64,000 nucleotides of DNA from assembly GCA_036320915.1 (NCBI GenBank), contig JAXBDG010000025.1, positions 1-64,000 on the forward strand, written 5' to 3'. Below the pieces are notes generated by a model. The model was not told where the DNA came from. It did not search any database and saw nothing but the letters and a program-made list of their open reading frames with translations. Shown here piece after piece: positions 45,456 to 58,669 of this stretch. This stretch comes from Linnemannia elongata (taxonomy: Eukaryota; Mortierellomycota; Mortierellomycetes; Mortierellales; Mortierellaceae). The translations under genes and the position numbers were made by a program. Every line of letters starts with the position of its first letter. Within the stretch, counting starts at the first letter, position 1.

Positions 45456-48400
45456 ATGCTAAAAGAGCACAAGTTAAAGGATTTCAAGTCCCATGGCATT
45501 CGAGAACCCCTGACGACCCGTATCGCCGGTATCCTCAGAGCCTACCCCGACAGCACCCAAATCGCTCGGGAACTCCTCCAGAACAGCGATGATGCTCAGT
45601 CGACTGTTCAGTGGTATCTCCTTGACCACCACCATCACGCCAATTGTGCTAACTCGAACGATGACTCCAAGCTTCAGCTCTTTCACGAGGATTTTGAGGA
45701 ATACATGGGTCCTGCTCTTCTTGCCGGAAACGACTCTGTCTTTGAGGAGAAGGACTTTTTGTCGCTAAAGAACCTGGCTTCTTCCGAGAAGAAAGGCGAC
45801 GAGACCAAGATTGGTCAAATGGGTATCGGCTTCAACAGGTGCGTGTGTGTATCTTTCTCGTGTAAATGATGTGAAAAGGGCTTAATTCCATCAGTAATGC
45901 GTGTGTGATTTATGCAGTTAGAGCTCACATACATGCTTTTCATAACTGTCTTTCTCTCACTCCACAGTATCTACCACCTCACAGACTGTCCCTCCTTCAT
46001 CTCGGGAGACCAGCTCATGATGATCGAGCCCCACGAGCGCATCTTCAACGGCTTGAGATCCGAGTTTAACGAAGGGGCTGTCCTTGGTAGCTTTTTGAAG
46101 GAAAACCAAGGCGTGAACAAATTCCCAGATCAACTAAAGGTCTTCTCTGTACTCGAGGATATTGACTTTACAAAGTCGTACAATGGCACCATCTTCAGGC
46201 TCCCTCTCAGAACCCCCGAGCAGGCCAAAACATCCTTGCTGAGCAAGTATTCTCACACTCCACAAGAGGTAATAGCATTCACTAGTGCATTAATTAAGAT
46301 GATAATTATCAACTGTGCACGCTTCCCTAGCATCGAACTAATCACCTAACCGCGCATCTGAGTTATTTTCGAACAGGTGTTGGAGATGTTAATGAGGTTG
46401 AAAGATGAAGCCTTGAAAGCTATTCTCTTCTTGAAGCACGTCCAAAAAATCCTTATCTACGAGCGCAAGGAGGATCAGGATACACCTATCAAGTTGTTTG
46501 AGATCGATATCGTCAACGCCGCCGAGGTCGGTGCCCAGCGGTTACAGCTGATCAATGCTTTCAAGCAACATGTCCAGTCAGCTGGTTCACTCGATCAGGA
46601 CGCCGTCCTTCAATGCTCTGTTCGACCCACGTTCAGAATGGCCCATTGGGGCGGTCTCACGACCGAAGAGACCTGGCAAATCACCACTTGGATCGGCAAC
46701 ATTGACAAGACTCGCACTGCCATGCTGGAGGATTCCAATGGCGATGTCAACATTGCTGAGCACAAGTTGATCCCATGGGTAGGCATCGCTGCTCCCACTG
46801 ATCCTGGCGTCAAGCTCGACGTGTCTGGTCTCTTTTGTTTCTTGCCAGTCGGAGACATACGGCTTCCGTTTCCTGTCCATGTCAACGGCCACTTTGCAGT
46901 CGAGCAGAGTCGGCGCGATATTTGGACCAACACCGACAAAAAGATCAAGGTCCAGTCCTCAGCGGGAATCGAGTCACTCTGGAATACCCACTTGTTCGAC
47001 AAGCATATCCCTGAGGCCTATGCTCTGTTTCTCGAGAACATTGGTATTGATCACGGCACGACCTACGATCTCTGGCCCCTCACCTGTGGTCATGGAATCG
47101 GACGCGACGCTGTATGGAAGGGCATGTTGAATAAGACGCTATCGGCTGCTCTAACCCATGACCGCCCAGTATTCATTTGCGGATCTGAGTCCAGCGGCGA
47201 CATAACTATCAAGCCCTACTCCAAGGTCTACATTGCTGGGCGAGACATTGACAGTTTCCCCTTGCTCAAGAAGGCCATTCAAGCGGTCGTGAACCTGGCA
47301 GAGAATGTCCCTGATGTTGTTCTGGCGGAGCTCCCCTCTGTGGCCAAGTCTCTTGGACTGGCCCCTCGTATCCTCACATCCTCTTCGCTGATATCCATCC
47401 TCCACGACACCAAGAAGGAATGGTCCTTGACAGCCGATGCCGCCACCCGGGTTGAAATGATCAAGTATTGTCTCAAAGGCAACAATTTTGCATCCTTTTC
47501 CGGTCTTCCTCTCCTTCCTCTTGCCGACGGAACTTGGGTTGAGCTAATTCATGAAAAGGCCTGTGAAAGGTACTTGCTATGAGTACTAGCTTTTGTTGCG
47601 ATCATAGATGCACTGTGGACCAGTTGGACAAGATAATAACCTACATTGCTCCTTTTGACTAATAGGTTTCGCGTATGCCAGAATGTATTCCAAATACTCT
47701 CGATGTCGAACAAGGGTCTGGTAGACCTTAATGTCGAGGGCTATCCGTTTGACGAGATCGAGTCTGGATGCAGGGATGAATCCAAGTTTAGCGGCGAAAA
47801 CAAGATGTATTGGTCAACGATGTCATCCTCATCATTGGGCAAGCGGATCAAGAATGTTTTTGAGCAAGAAGTCTATCAACCTGGAGTTACCCCTACAAGA
47901 CGCGTCTTTAGGACCCCTGACCAGTTTCCTTCGGACAAGTGGCTGACAGACTTTTGGAACATGGTCCATTCTCTTCCGTCCGAACCAAACCAGAAGGACT
48001 TGTTGAACGAACTCGTCGGTGTTCCCTTAATCCCACTCAACCGAGGATACCTGGCACCTCTCTCCGAGGATCAACCAGTTCTCTACCTCAACGCTGACAA
48101 GAGTAGTAACGCTTCCGTCGCTCAGAAGGCACTGGAAATCATGGACCTTCATCTCGAGTGTGGAGTCTTCCGAGAGATTTCTATGGATTCCATGCAGCCC
48201 CTGCGTAGATACCTTGTCGAGGCATCGGCCGTTCCACGAGTTTTCAACGTCTTGTCCAACATCGACCCCAGCCTGTACCAACGGCTCTCTCCCGAGGATT
48301 GTGGCCACATTCAAAGCTACGTAACAACATACCTGACTCCCATATCCGACCTTAACCCTCATCAGTGCAAGGTCTTGAGGTATCTACCCGTCTTCCAGAC

Positions 48401-51400
48401 ATACGACGATCCCCGTCTGGTGCCATTAGACACATCTTCCGAATCCATGCCCAAGACATGGTATCTTGCTCGTGGGTACCGCCACTCAGATCAGCCGTGG
48501 TTGCCTATCTCTGCCAATCTCCTGGCCGAAGATCAGCCCATGAAGAAGCACATCCACACTACCCTCAACATCCCATATCTCAGCAAAACCGATTACCTGC
48601 ACCATCTCGTCTTGCATCTCGAAAAGCGCCCTAAGAGAGAGTGGGATCCTATTCTCTCCTACTTGTTCTCTGTACTCTACTACCTCAACAAGGCGATTGA
48701 CTTTTCTCCTCTGCTTCGTAACCTGGAATTTGTACAAGTCAAAACTCGCACTATCTCTGAGGTTGCGATAACCCCAGCTCGGATGAAGCCTGGATCTGTT
48801 GTGGACCCGGGCCTGTCGATGTATTTCACGGATGAAGAGGCTGTTTTCCCCGGGGGAATTTACGCCAAGCCTGCTTTCCGCGTTCATTTGGACGAGCTGG
48901 GTATTATACGCGAATTCAGCCCTGCCTTTGCTGAGGAAAGATTGTCGGCTCTCTTTGGTGCTTCTTCTCATGAGCGTGGTGCCTCCCATAAAACGACTTC
49001 GTTGGCCTTTTACAACCGTCTGGACAGCGTGTTCTCCAAGAAGTTTATGTCCAAGGATCTTCTGTTCAAGATATCCTCCCTGTCTTGGCTGTATGTTCAC
49101 TCCGGTGAACTGTGTTGTCCACGCGAGTGCCGACCCAAGAAGGACAGATGCTTGGTAGGTGATCGAATGCCAATCTCTGATTTCAATCCTTCCAACGAGC
49201 TGCTAATCGAGCGCATGGGTTGGAAGTCTGGCCCTCCGTTGGACAAAGTTCTGGCACACTTTTTGTCGCTGCTTGAGCAAGAACGTACGGTCACCAACCT
49301 TCCTTCCAAGCTCGAGGATCGTGAAGTTGCGCCGATCTACGAGTACCTTGCCGAAAAAGTTCAGGACCGTGGCTCCCTGGTCGCTATTAGGAAAGCATTG
49401 AATAACACTCCCTGGATCTTAGTCTCAGGACGGATGTACACCGTTGACCGTGTCGCGTTCAAGATGGACTGTAATCTGTCACCGCATTTTGTCCAAGTAC
49501 CCTCGTCCAGTCTGAAAAACCTATATCAATCGCTCGGAGTGCGAGACAGCATCCTTTGCCACGATATCGAGTCCAACCTGGCGACTGTCTCTTCACGCTA
49601 TCAACACGGCAAGCGTCTTAGCGATGAGGATGCCACTCTGGTCCGTCGTCTTCTTTTTGCCCTTTCAAAAGAGACAACAAGAACCTGGTCCCCTGAACTC
49701 CTCGTTTTGACTAAGGATGGATCCCTCAAGCGCAAGGCGGATGTTGTGTACGATGACAGGAGCGCTCGTCGCGGGAGACTGGAGGGTGACCCGACGTCAT
49801 ACTCCTTTCTCGATGATGGGATCCCCAAGGACGTTGCCCAACGACTTCAGATCGATATGTTCTCTGACCGCACATGGCAAGAGAGCAAGGACACTGAATT
49901 CAAGCCATTTTTCCAGCAAGAGGACATCGTCGACCGCATCAAAGGCATCCTCAACGACTATGACCCCACTGGTATTTTCAACGAGTACCTCCAGAATGCT
50001 TCCGATGCTGGCGCCACAAAGTTTTCTGTCATTCTGGATACAAGATCGCATGACACGACCAAAGTTTTGAGCCCGGAGATGGAGGCATGGCAAGGACCAG
50101 CTCTGGTGTTCTACAACAACGCCACGTTCACAGAAGAAGAATTCTTTGCCTTGTGCAGGTTAGGCGTCGGAAACAAGCGTAAGTTGGATACATTACTTTC
50201 TTCCTGTTAAACATGTTGCAAATGGGCCAGGCCTTGATCTTCACCTTGTGCATTTCCTCACAACACCACCTCATTTGCTTTGGTTTACTTGTGATTAGGG
50301 GAGGACACCTCCAAGATTGGACGCCATGGACTTGGATTCAACTCTGCTTACCATTTTACGGACGTCCCCAGTGTTGTCAGTGGAAACTCCCTTGTGTTCT
50401 TTGACCCACAGATGTCCAGCCTCCCCAAGAGCCGCGACGCCTACGGTAACCTCGTCGCTCAGGGGGGTCATCGATATGACATGCGCGGACTGAGTACAGA
50501 GTCTCTGGCCGATCAGCTGCAGCCTTACAAGGGATTCTTTGGATGTGACATGGAGTCTTACTTTGACGGCACCATCTTCCGACTTCCACTTCGGGTCAAG
50601 GGTGGACATTCGGCTAACAGTTCGAGTTTCGGGGGCGATGGGTGGACACTTAAACAGGTCCGAGACATGTTTGCCTCATGGATTGAGGATGCCAAGATTG
50701 GGATGCTGTTCCTGAAGAACATTACGACTATCGACTTGTCCGACGGAGACAGTCTAAAGGTATCGGTGACCAGACGCGATAACTCCAACACCCCCGCCGA
50801 ACATATTTTCACCAAACCTATTTCTTCTGAGGCCTGTCAGGTGTCTGTTGTGGACATCATTCTGACTTCGGACGGCATTGATAGCCCTGGCTCGCAGAAA
50901 TGGTTGGTGTATATTGAGGATGCACTGTCAGCAGAGGCTCCCCAACACATCCGTAGCCTCGTGCAAGAGAAACTCTGGGACACACAGTGCGGAGTCGCGA
51001 TTCCTCTCGGCAACGAGCAATCTATCAAGTCATGTCGAGGACGACTGATGTCCCATCTACCTACCCCGATCGAAACCCAACTCCCCTTCCACCTGCATGG
51101 CGGTTTTGCACTAACGACGAACCGCAAGACTCTGGCTGGCGGAAACGACACCGGCAACTATATGTTTATCTGGAACAAGTACCTTCTCGAGACTCGTTTG
51201 CCTCTGACCGTCATTCAGGCCTACAAGCAACTACTCGCATGGAGTTTCCGCCCTACAGCAGTCGGAGGACCTCCCACGCACGATTTGACTGATGCCATAC
51301 ATCTGTATTTCAAACGATGGCCGATCGAGGCCTATTATGGCTTCTCAGTATTTCTCCGAGAGTTTTTCCAGCACACATACACCAGCCTGGTATTTCCTTG

Positions 51401-54400
51401 TCGTGGACATCCACCTCAGCATCCGATCATTGCAGTCGCTGGAAGGGAGGTGATTCTGAAGGGGGACATTGTGAAGGAAATTGTGGAGTCGAGATTGTTT
51501 GCATGGCTGAGAGAGGGGGGGTTATCCATCGCTGAGACACCGAAAGAACTCCAAGACTGTCTCAAGCGTGAATGGGGTCTCGATGCCTGTTATACTGAGA
51601 TCGATTGTAGTCTGCTCCGCAAGTGTCTCCGAGAGGATCCTGGCTTTATACCTAGCCAAATGAAGACGAAGGAAGACAAGCAGTGGATCCTGGAGGGGAT
51701 CTTCAAGTCGAAGGCGGATGAGGTTCAAGTGGAGGAGCCTTTGGAAGGACTTCCTATTTTGCCCATGATGAATGGAGAGTGGAAACAGCTCCTCCCATTG
51801 CCGTTCTACTACATCGCAGATACCGAGGCCAAGGAGGTGATTGACGGCAAGAACTTTCTGGTGGACACGGAACTCTTCGACACTCCGGTTCTCAAGCCGA
51901 TCCTGGATATACTTGTCAAAGACCCATCTTTTGGTATTAAGGACTTACCGCTGGATGTGCTTGCGTCCATCTTGTCGTCTGAAAACCCGGATGGCATCCC
52001 AGAGGACAAGCGCGAGAGGCTCTGGAGGTACCTGAAGAAGTTTGAGGATCTCACACCAGCACAAGAGTTGCCGATCTTGAAAACGACATCTGGAACTGTG
52101 GTGACGCTGGCGAGGGCGGGTGAAGGCTTGGACGTGTCGAAAGCGACCCTGGATGAGAACGCCTTGCACATTACGACCGATCTGTTTCGGAGACTGGGAG
52201 TGGTGGTATTTGACACGGCCAAGCATTGTGACCACAAGTACCTTCAAGCTCTTCAAGTAGGCTATACTGACCGTCGACTCCTTGAGCTGATAGCCACGCA
52301 ATGGCCGAAGTATTCCTCGCTTTTGATCTCCCAGAAAGAAGCGGAATTTCTCCAGACCATCATCCGTTCCTCAATCGACAGTTTAGATGACGAGTCTATC
52401 CTCCGCAGTCTGGGTGACCTTCCTATCTGGACATCCTACGATTGGTGTTCCACTCTTCGATCCGCCAAGGACTCTCTGTACGTCAATGACCACGAAAACC
52501 TACAGTGTTTGGGCTATCATTCCAACATCCTCGTCGGGTACAAGAACCGACCTTCGTTCAAGAAGCTTGGCGCCACTCCTATTCAAGCGGCAATCGTTCT
52601 GCGGGATCACATAATGCCGATGTTTGCGTCCAAAGATCTGCTGTATGAAGGCAGAACCGAGGATGCCTACCTCAATCTCTGCCGCAGCATGATGGACACC
52701 GCCAGTCTCGATACTGACTCGTATGATACCGCGGTGACCAAGCTGGTGATTAACCACGATCCATGTTTCCTGGCATGCGATGGATCTTTCCAATCCCTTG
52801 CCTATATGTTGTTACCTTCGGAGGAGCTGACAGAGGCGATCTTTGTGAACGAGCAGGACCGGTTCCTCGACAAAAATCTCTACCCCATTCTCATGGAAAA
52901 GAAATTCAAGCCCGAGTTCCGAGGTGTGGAGACCCCTGGTGTAGTTGAAGAGTGTGCGATCCATATGCTGAAGGAGATTGCAGATGGTATTGAGAACCCG
53001 GACGAGATTCTTTCGAGAGCCAAGCAACTTGTGAGATACATTTATGACCACCCAGGAACCACAGACTGGATGGATCCCATGTGGACGATTGTTCCACGCG
53101 AGCTCACCCCCGAGTACCCTTACAACCAGTACACGCCCGCCCTACGCCGATACATGTCTTTTGCCAGTCTGTGTCTCCCATTCGATCGCGACTACCTCTG
53201 GACCCAACGAGGCTTCTTTCCGCAAGACCTGGTCCCCCCTGAGTCGTTCAAGAGCAAGTTTCCCGCCATTGGCAAGAATACCTGTCTCGAGCGTTGTCAG
53301 CACCTCGAGGTCTTGGTCAAGCATTTTGCGCCTACACTTACAACCACCGAGCGTCAACTCGCCTTCAAGGCCATCTTATTTAAGATCTACAAGTCGTCTG
53401 AGGATTACTGTTTCGAGAATGATATCGCGAAAAACGACTTGTCATACTCGCTTCGGGAGGTCATGACGGTACCCTACATCCTCTACGGTGACGACAAGGA
53501 TCCCTCCGAGATCACATCATGGATCTCGCCACAGGACCTGGTTTTTGGGATCGACCACAAGATCGGTGCGTATAAACCGGCCCATCAGTCATTATTGATG
53601 TATCGCAACTTTTTGGTGACTGCCGGGGCCAATGAGATGAAGCATGTCGAGAGCCAGGTCGAATTGCGTGCGAGACGTAGATCCGGTCAGGTGGAGGAGC
53701 TTATTACAAAGTACTTCGAGGCACAGAACGAAAAGAGCGGCTTTATGGATGTCCGGTTTGAGTTCGAGGATGGCAAGTCGATTCTGGCGCACAAGGTGCT
53801 TCTGGAGAGTACGAGCGAGTGGTTTAGTAAGGAACTCACCGGTCCTTGGGCCTCGTCAGCTCGTCGTGATCCTGTAAACCCTGCGATCGACATCATCAGC
53901 AAGGAGGACGACTATACGGCGTTCTGGGGTCTGTTGTACTTCTTCTACACCGACGATTTGATCACCACCAACGGCCCGACTGCCACACCACCAATCACCA
54001 CACGATCCTCAATGGATCAAGGCCCAGAAGACCAGCTCTCCGAACGCCTCGAGTACCTCATGGCCCTACAACGCCTTGCGCACTTGTACTTGGCCGACCG
54101 ACTCAAAGGTCTAATCGCTCAAGAGCTAATGATGCCCGGAAAAGTCATGTACAGCAACGTTTTCCAGATTCGCAAGCATGCGGAAGAAAATCAGGACGAA
54201 AATGTGTTCAAGTACTGTAACCAGTTTATTCAAGTCAAGGAGAACGCGCGTTTGATCAAGAAGTATGTTGAGGATGAGATTGATGATGTCGTGGCCAAGT
54301 TGACAGTACTCGAGACATGCCTAGAAGGAGGAGGAGGAGGTGGTGGTGGTTGTGAGGGTGATGAAGTGGAAGCTAAGAAGTATTTGAAGTTGGAGTTGGA

Positions 54401-54449
54401 GGACTTAAAGGCTCATTTGAAGGAGCTGGACAATAAGCAATGTGCATAG
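45456..54449 (+). CDS. Giant sacsin-like protein with two HSP90-type ATPase regions and a BTB domain
   Basis: Five exons: 45456-45838, 45968-46268, 46377-47569, 47666-50178 and 50299-54449. They join in frame to 8,541 nt (2,846 aa). The start MLKEHKLKDFKSHGIREPLT leads into an HSP90/GHKL-like domain: RELLQNSDDAQ (about 38-48) and GQMGIGFNS across the first splice. A second such region begins near residue 1,378 with FNEYLQNASDAGATKF and continues to IGRHGLGFNSAYHFTDVPSV across the last splice. This is the sacsin repeating-region architecture, known in animal SACS and plant paralogs as a chaperone-type ATPase. A BTB/POZ domain follows from about 2,612 (MDVRFEFEDGKSILAHKVLL), then an eight-glycine run and a coiled end. 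Coupling BTB to sacsin repeats suggests a cullin-3 adaptor or oligomerisation role (inference). The leader is CT-rich. Confidence 0.88.
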
Positions 54450-57449
54450 ACCAGTCAAGCGTTGGGGCGGTATGAAGAGAAAGAAAGTGTGAAAACCCCG
54501 AGGAAATAAAGAGAAGTCCCAAATTTCTCTGGTTTGTGCAACACAGCGCCCTGCAATAGGTTTTTAGTCGTATTTTTTTCCTCGTTACGCGACAAAGGAA
54601 TTCTGGAGATGTTAGCGATCATTTGTGTGGAGAGAAAGCAAAAAATAGGAACAGTTCTTGAAATGACGTGTTCGTTCAGATTCTCAAACGAGTCATAGCG
54701 CTTATTATGGCAAGTGGGAAAAAAGTTCGTGGGTCTGCCGTTTAAGGTTGTCATGCGGATCTCTACATTTTTTTTTACCTCTTCGCGTCATTATGCTTGT
54801 GTGTTCACTTCGCTTGCCCCAAGTGTTGGTAGATAATAAAGCCTGTCAAAATAAAGTAAATTTTAGAAAAAAATATTGTTTTACGTTTTTCGCGTCAACT
54901 GTAAACAATCACCATCACTGCTTCATCCCTAGTCTCCGTTCCATACTTCTCTGTCCCTGCCCTCGCCTGTTGCACAACAACACGGAAAATGGCGGACTGA
55001 AATCATGCGTTCGCTCTGAAGTAATTTTAATGCAAGGCAATGGCGAAGCAGATCTCATACGGGTATCAAAAACTCTCTAAGAAAAGCTTCGGACTGATTT
55101 ATGCTTGCAGTTTTTGGTGTACACATGAACACAATTTATTCCAAATGACTCCATCTTTTTTGACTGCGTCTTTTTTGACTGCGGTATATTCATATAGTCG
55201 GTCGACTCCTGGAACGATCAGTCGACTCTAGGCATGATCAGTCAACTCCAGGTACTGTGTGATCGGGCGGCGTAATACTCAGATGCTTTCGCCCTGAATT
55301 TTACCCAAGTCACACCCGCACATATATATGGTAGTCCGCAATATTCCGAGTATACTCTGTCAACACGTTAAACACCATCTTCTAGTCCCTATTCCCTGTA
55401 TCTTCTCTTCACCCTCCTTCATCTCACACAGCCTTGAGAAAAGAACAACTCTGCCTTACTCATAGTTCAGATTCGCGATATCTCCTACTTGTCTTCATTG
55501 GTTTTTCCTTCATTCCCTTGTCTTGTTTCTGCTGCAATGATGTACGTGAAGTTCTGTCTATACGCTCTTAATATTGCTCGTGATTTCATTTGTGTTGCTA
55601 ATCAATTCTAGCAAATACTTCTTATTTCACAGTGTATCTCACAAAATAACGCCACGAACAGACCTCAAGGATCCGCCGTTTCATTATTAGCGAATATTAA
55701 ATCGACTTTTAAAAAGGACCCACAACTGTTGTTTGATATGCCATGTCTCATAATTTGAGATTACATGAATTCAGGAAAAAAAGGGTCGATGTTCAAGTCA
55801 AAATGACTCCTTATGCTTACATTGAGCAGTGATCTCCTTATACTTGAAAGATAATCCAAAAAAAAAGGCAAATCAGCTTTCGCAATTCCCGAACAAAAAC
55901 ATGTGTGTATACTATTATTGTGCTGTCTGTTCTAAATACCTAGTGTACTTGGACTGTGCACCCAGACAGCGTGGAAAGTCACTCTATAATAGGACATCAC
56001 GTCGGTGCCATGGATGCTTCTTAAAAATCCGTGATATTTCATCATTTTTTATTGAAAACAATCAAAAATATAGATACCAAACTGATAGAACAGTCAGGAT
56101 AGAGTAATAAAGGCGTTCGGAAGGGAGGAGGAGACAACTCACAAATGAAGCGGAAGTTTGTGTCACAGATCTCGATTATTCAAGTTCTAATTTATTCAGG
56201 AGCAAGGGACAAAACTGTCATCCCGCTTCGTCCATTTTTCGGGTAGGGATAGAGTTAATCTAGAGAGAGATTCGAGTTGGAGAATAATAACCCAGGGTTG
56301 TGACAACAAAAGTTATAGAGAAAAGGAAATAACGATCTATTTAATTCATGGAGGAAGAGTGCGCATGTTCTCTTCGTCCCCTATGTACATGTGATTATAG
56401 CTCACGAGGGATGAATGAAACACTGGAGAACAAAAAGGCAAGAGGGAGGAGAGAGGGGGGAAAAGAGCCCCAGTCCAGGTGACGGGTGATGGGTGGTAAT
56501 TAAAGGACAAAAATGATAGCCGCACAATGAAATGGTAACATAAAAGGGGAGGGCGGGATGGAGGAGGGGAAAATTCTTTCTTGTTTTCTTGTATTCCTAC
56601 GCTTTATGAAATCAAAAAGCGGAAGGTAGTGCGAGAGAAGCTATAAAATATCAAGTGCGTGAATGAAAGAAAGGAGAAGAGAAGAACGACAATTGGTTGT
56701 AGGAAAAATGAAGAAAGTGTACGGCAACACACAACGTAAGAATGCACCTACTGATCTTAACCCAACATAAAATAAGAAAGACAATGGCAGAGTCCTATTA
56801 ATCTCCTCTTACCTATTCCCAATCAATTCAATGCCAATGCGACGATGTAGAGTCAACGATGCATGTTCATTAAACATCAAGATAAGAAGAGATCATGAAA
56901 AGGTCTAAACTGTTTAACATGAAAAGCATGTTCATGTTCAGCACGGTCGTTACCAGACAAACCATTCCACACACACCAAAATGCATTGGCATACCGATAC
57001 CGTTTTTTATTTCCCTCGTCGAATGATCTCAAAGAAATAATAAAAGTGAACAATGGAGTAGTTTATGAGGGTGTTGTTATGCCAATTTCCTGTGAGCTTG
57101 AATATCAGTTGCGTTAGAAGGGTATTGCTAAGCTCAACCTTCTGCTGAATTCATTGTGAGAAGGGCCTGAGATGTGGTAACGCGTCAAGAATGAGGGCCA
57201 ACTCCATCCATGTTCATGTGACTGCTATATTTGGAGGCCTGGCATCATAATTCACCTTCGGCATAATTTCGCCTCCCACAGAAAAATAACAGGCTATTGC
57301 GCATTTCATAAATTTTTGTTGTGCTCTTGACGAGGAGCTGTCGTCACGTCACCAAGTGTCAAAAATTAAAGTGTCACATTGCATTGGTGAAGTGTTGTTT
57401 CTGAGTGTTGTGTTGTTTTCGTTTTTTTGGCGTGCTCATCCATACCCCA
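54450..57449. other. Gene-poor 3-kb region
   Basis: No long ORF. There are three imperfect copies of GATCAGTCGACTCTAGG near 55,200-55,260. A gene-like leader follows (CT-rich, 55,380-55,530), then ATGAT and a GTACGT donor at 55,542. An acceptor at about 55,611 would give a 27-codon spliced ORF (MIKYFLFHSVSH...). This is too short to call a gene. Confidence 0.4.
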
Positions 57450-58664
57450 ATGTCTTCCTCGCCCTCTCCCTCAACTTCCTCTCGCCGGTCAGCCAGCCCA
57501 ACGGCGAGAGCGACTACCACCTCGACCTCTTCATCCCAGGGCCTTTCTTCATCAGTTACAGTTGTGACCGTGACCTCATCATCTCCATCTGCCGCGACAT
57601 CCTCTTCATCTACGGTGAATGTTGAGTCCGCCTCTTCACCTTCTGGATCCAGATCTACTGTTCGCACCTCAACGACTTCGCAGGATAATACAGTTAATAA
57701 CAGGGGTCCCTCCTCCTCAAATACAGTTGATGATGGGGCTCCCTCTTCTTCAACAGCTCCTGTACCAGCAGCCTCACGACCATTGCGCTCGATGCCACTT
57801 GTAACCCAGCCCAACTATCGGTTTATATTGCACTTTCGAAAAGGTGTACGAGGGAACTACAAGCGCAAGTCTGTCAACAGTATCCCCTCCACTGCCGAGT
57901 GGACTTTCGAGAGTAGACACACTTTCGACGCCCTGCTCGCTCTTATCAGGTCGTACTCCGCTGTACATGCACCGTTGGTCTGGCCTCAGGATGATCTTCC
58001 CGATATCATACCATCACCAAGTAAGGGTGCAAGACTACAAGCCGCTGTGACCCTGAACGAGGACAACTTTCTGCAGTTAATCGACAACTCATGGAGAGCA
58101 TGGACAAGGTCAGGAAAGCACGATGGAGTTCTCCAATTGATCATCTACCTGGCCGAGCCTGTTGCCCCTGGTATCCCTTCTTCCTCCAGCAGCAATATAC
58201 TCCACCGATCAACTGCCGCAAGAATTACTGAGGCTAGTCGGCGTCTTGACGAACAAGAGGATGCGGATGAGCTTGGAGACATGGAGCGCCCCTACCATGT
58301 GCACTATCTATCCAAACGGCCGATGCCTCCGCCAGGAAATAATTTCACCCTTCCAAACAACAACACGTCTCGACAAGCCCGTCACTTGGATAATATTGCG
58401 CGTCGGGTGCATGAGAAGAGAAGAGCGGACGATGTCGAGGGTCTGGAGGACGACGAGTTTATCCCAGTTAGAGTCAAGGTGGATTTGGAGGTCACGGTTA
58501 AAATGTCTAGACAGGACTTGGCAAAAGCGCTTGGCTTGCCTCCAGGGTTCAACCTTTCTTCCTTCAATTTTTTTGGTAGAAATCATGCAGGAAATCCCCC
58601 TGATGCCCCTGAAGACGACATCCCTGATAGAGACCATATGTCCGATGATGATGACGATGAGTAA
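57450..58664 (+). CDS. Unrecognised protein, convergent partner of the IS630-type transposase
   Basis: 404 aa from ATG 57,450. Residues 1-110 are almost all Ser/Thr/Pro/Ala and likely disordered. The middle (NYRFILHFRKGVRGNYKRKS to LQLIIYLAEPV) looks like a folded domain with regular beta/alpha spacing, but I do not recognise the family. The C-terminal part has a basic/acidic helix and ends in a run of Asp (DDDDDE). It ends 5 bp from the end of the transposase gene on the other strand. Shared context suggests a second gene of the same transposon, for example a DNA-binding or assembly partner; that is inference. Confidence 0.6.
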   Translation: MSSSPSPSTSSRRSASPTARATTTSTSSSQGLSSSVTVVTVTSSSPSAATSSSSTVNVESASSPSGSRSTVRTSTTSQDNTVNNRGPSSSNTVDDGAPSSSTAPVPAASRPLRSMPLVTQPNYRFILHFRKGVRGNYKRKSVNSIPSTAEWTFESRHTFDALLALIRSYSAVHAPLVWPQDDLPDIIPSPSKGARLQAAVTLNEDNFLQLIDNSWRAWTRSGKHDGVLQLIIYLAEPVAPGIPSSSSSNILHRSTAARITEASRRLDEQEDADELGDMERPYHVHYLSKRPMPPPGNNFTLPNNNTSRQARHLDNIARRVHEKRRADDVEGLEDDEFIPVRVKVDLEVTVKMSRQDLAKALGLPPGFNLSSFNFFGRNHAGNPPDAPEDDIPDRDHMSDDDDDE

Positions 58665-58669
58665 ACAAT

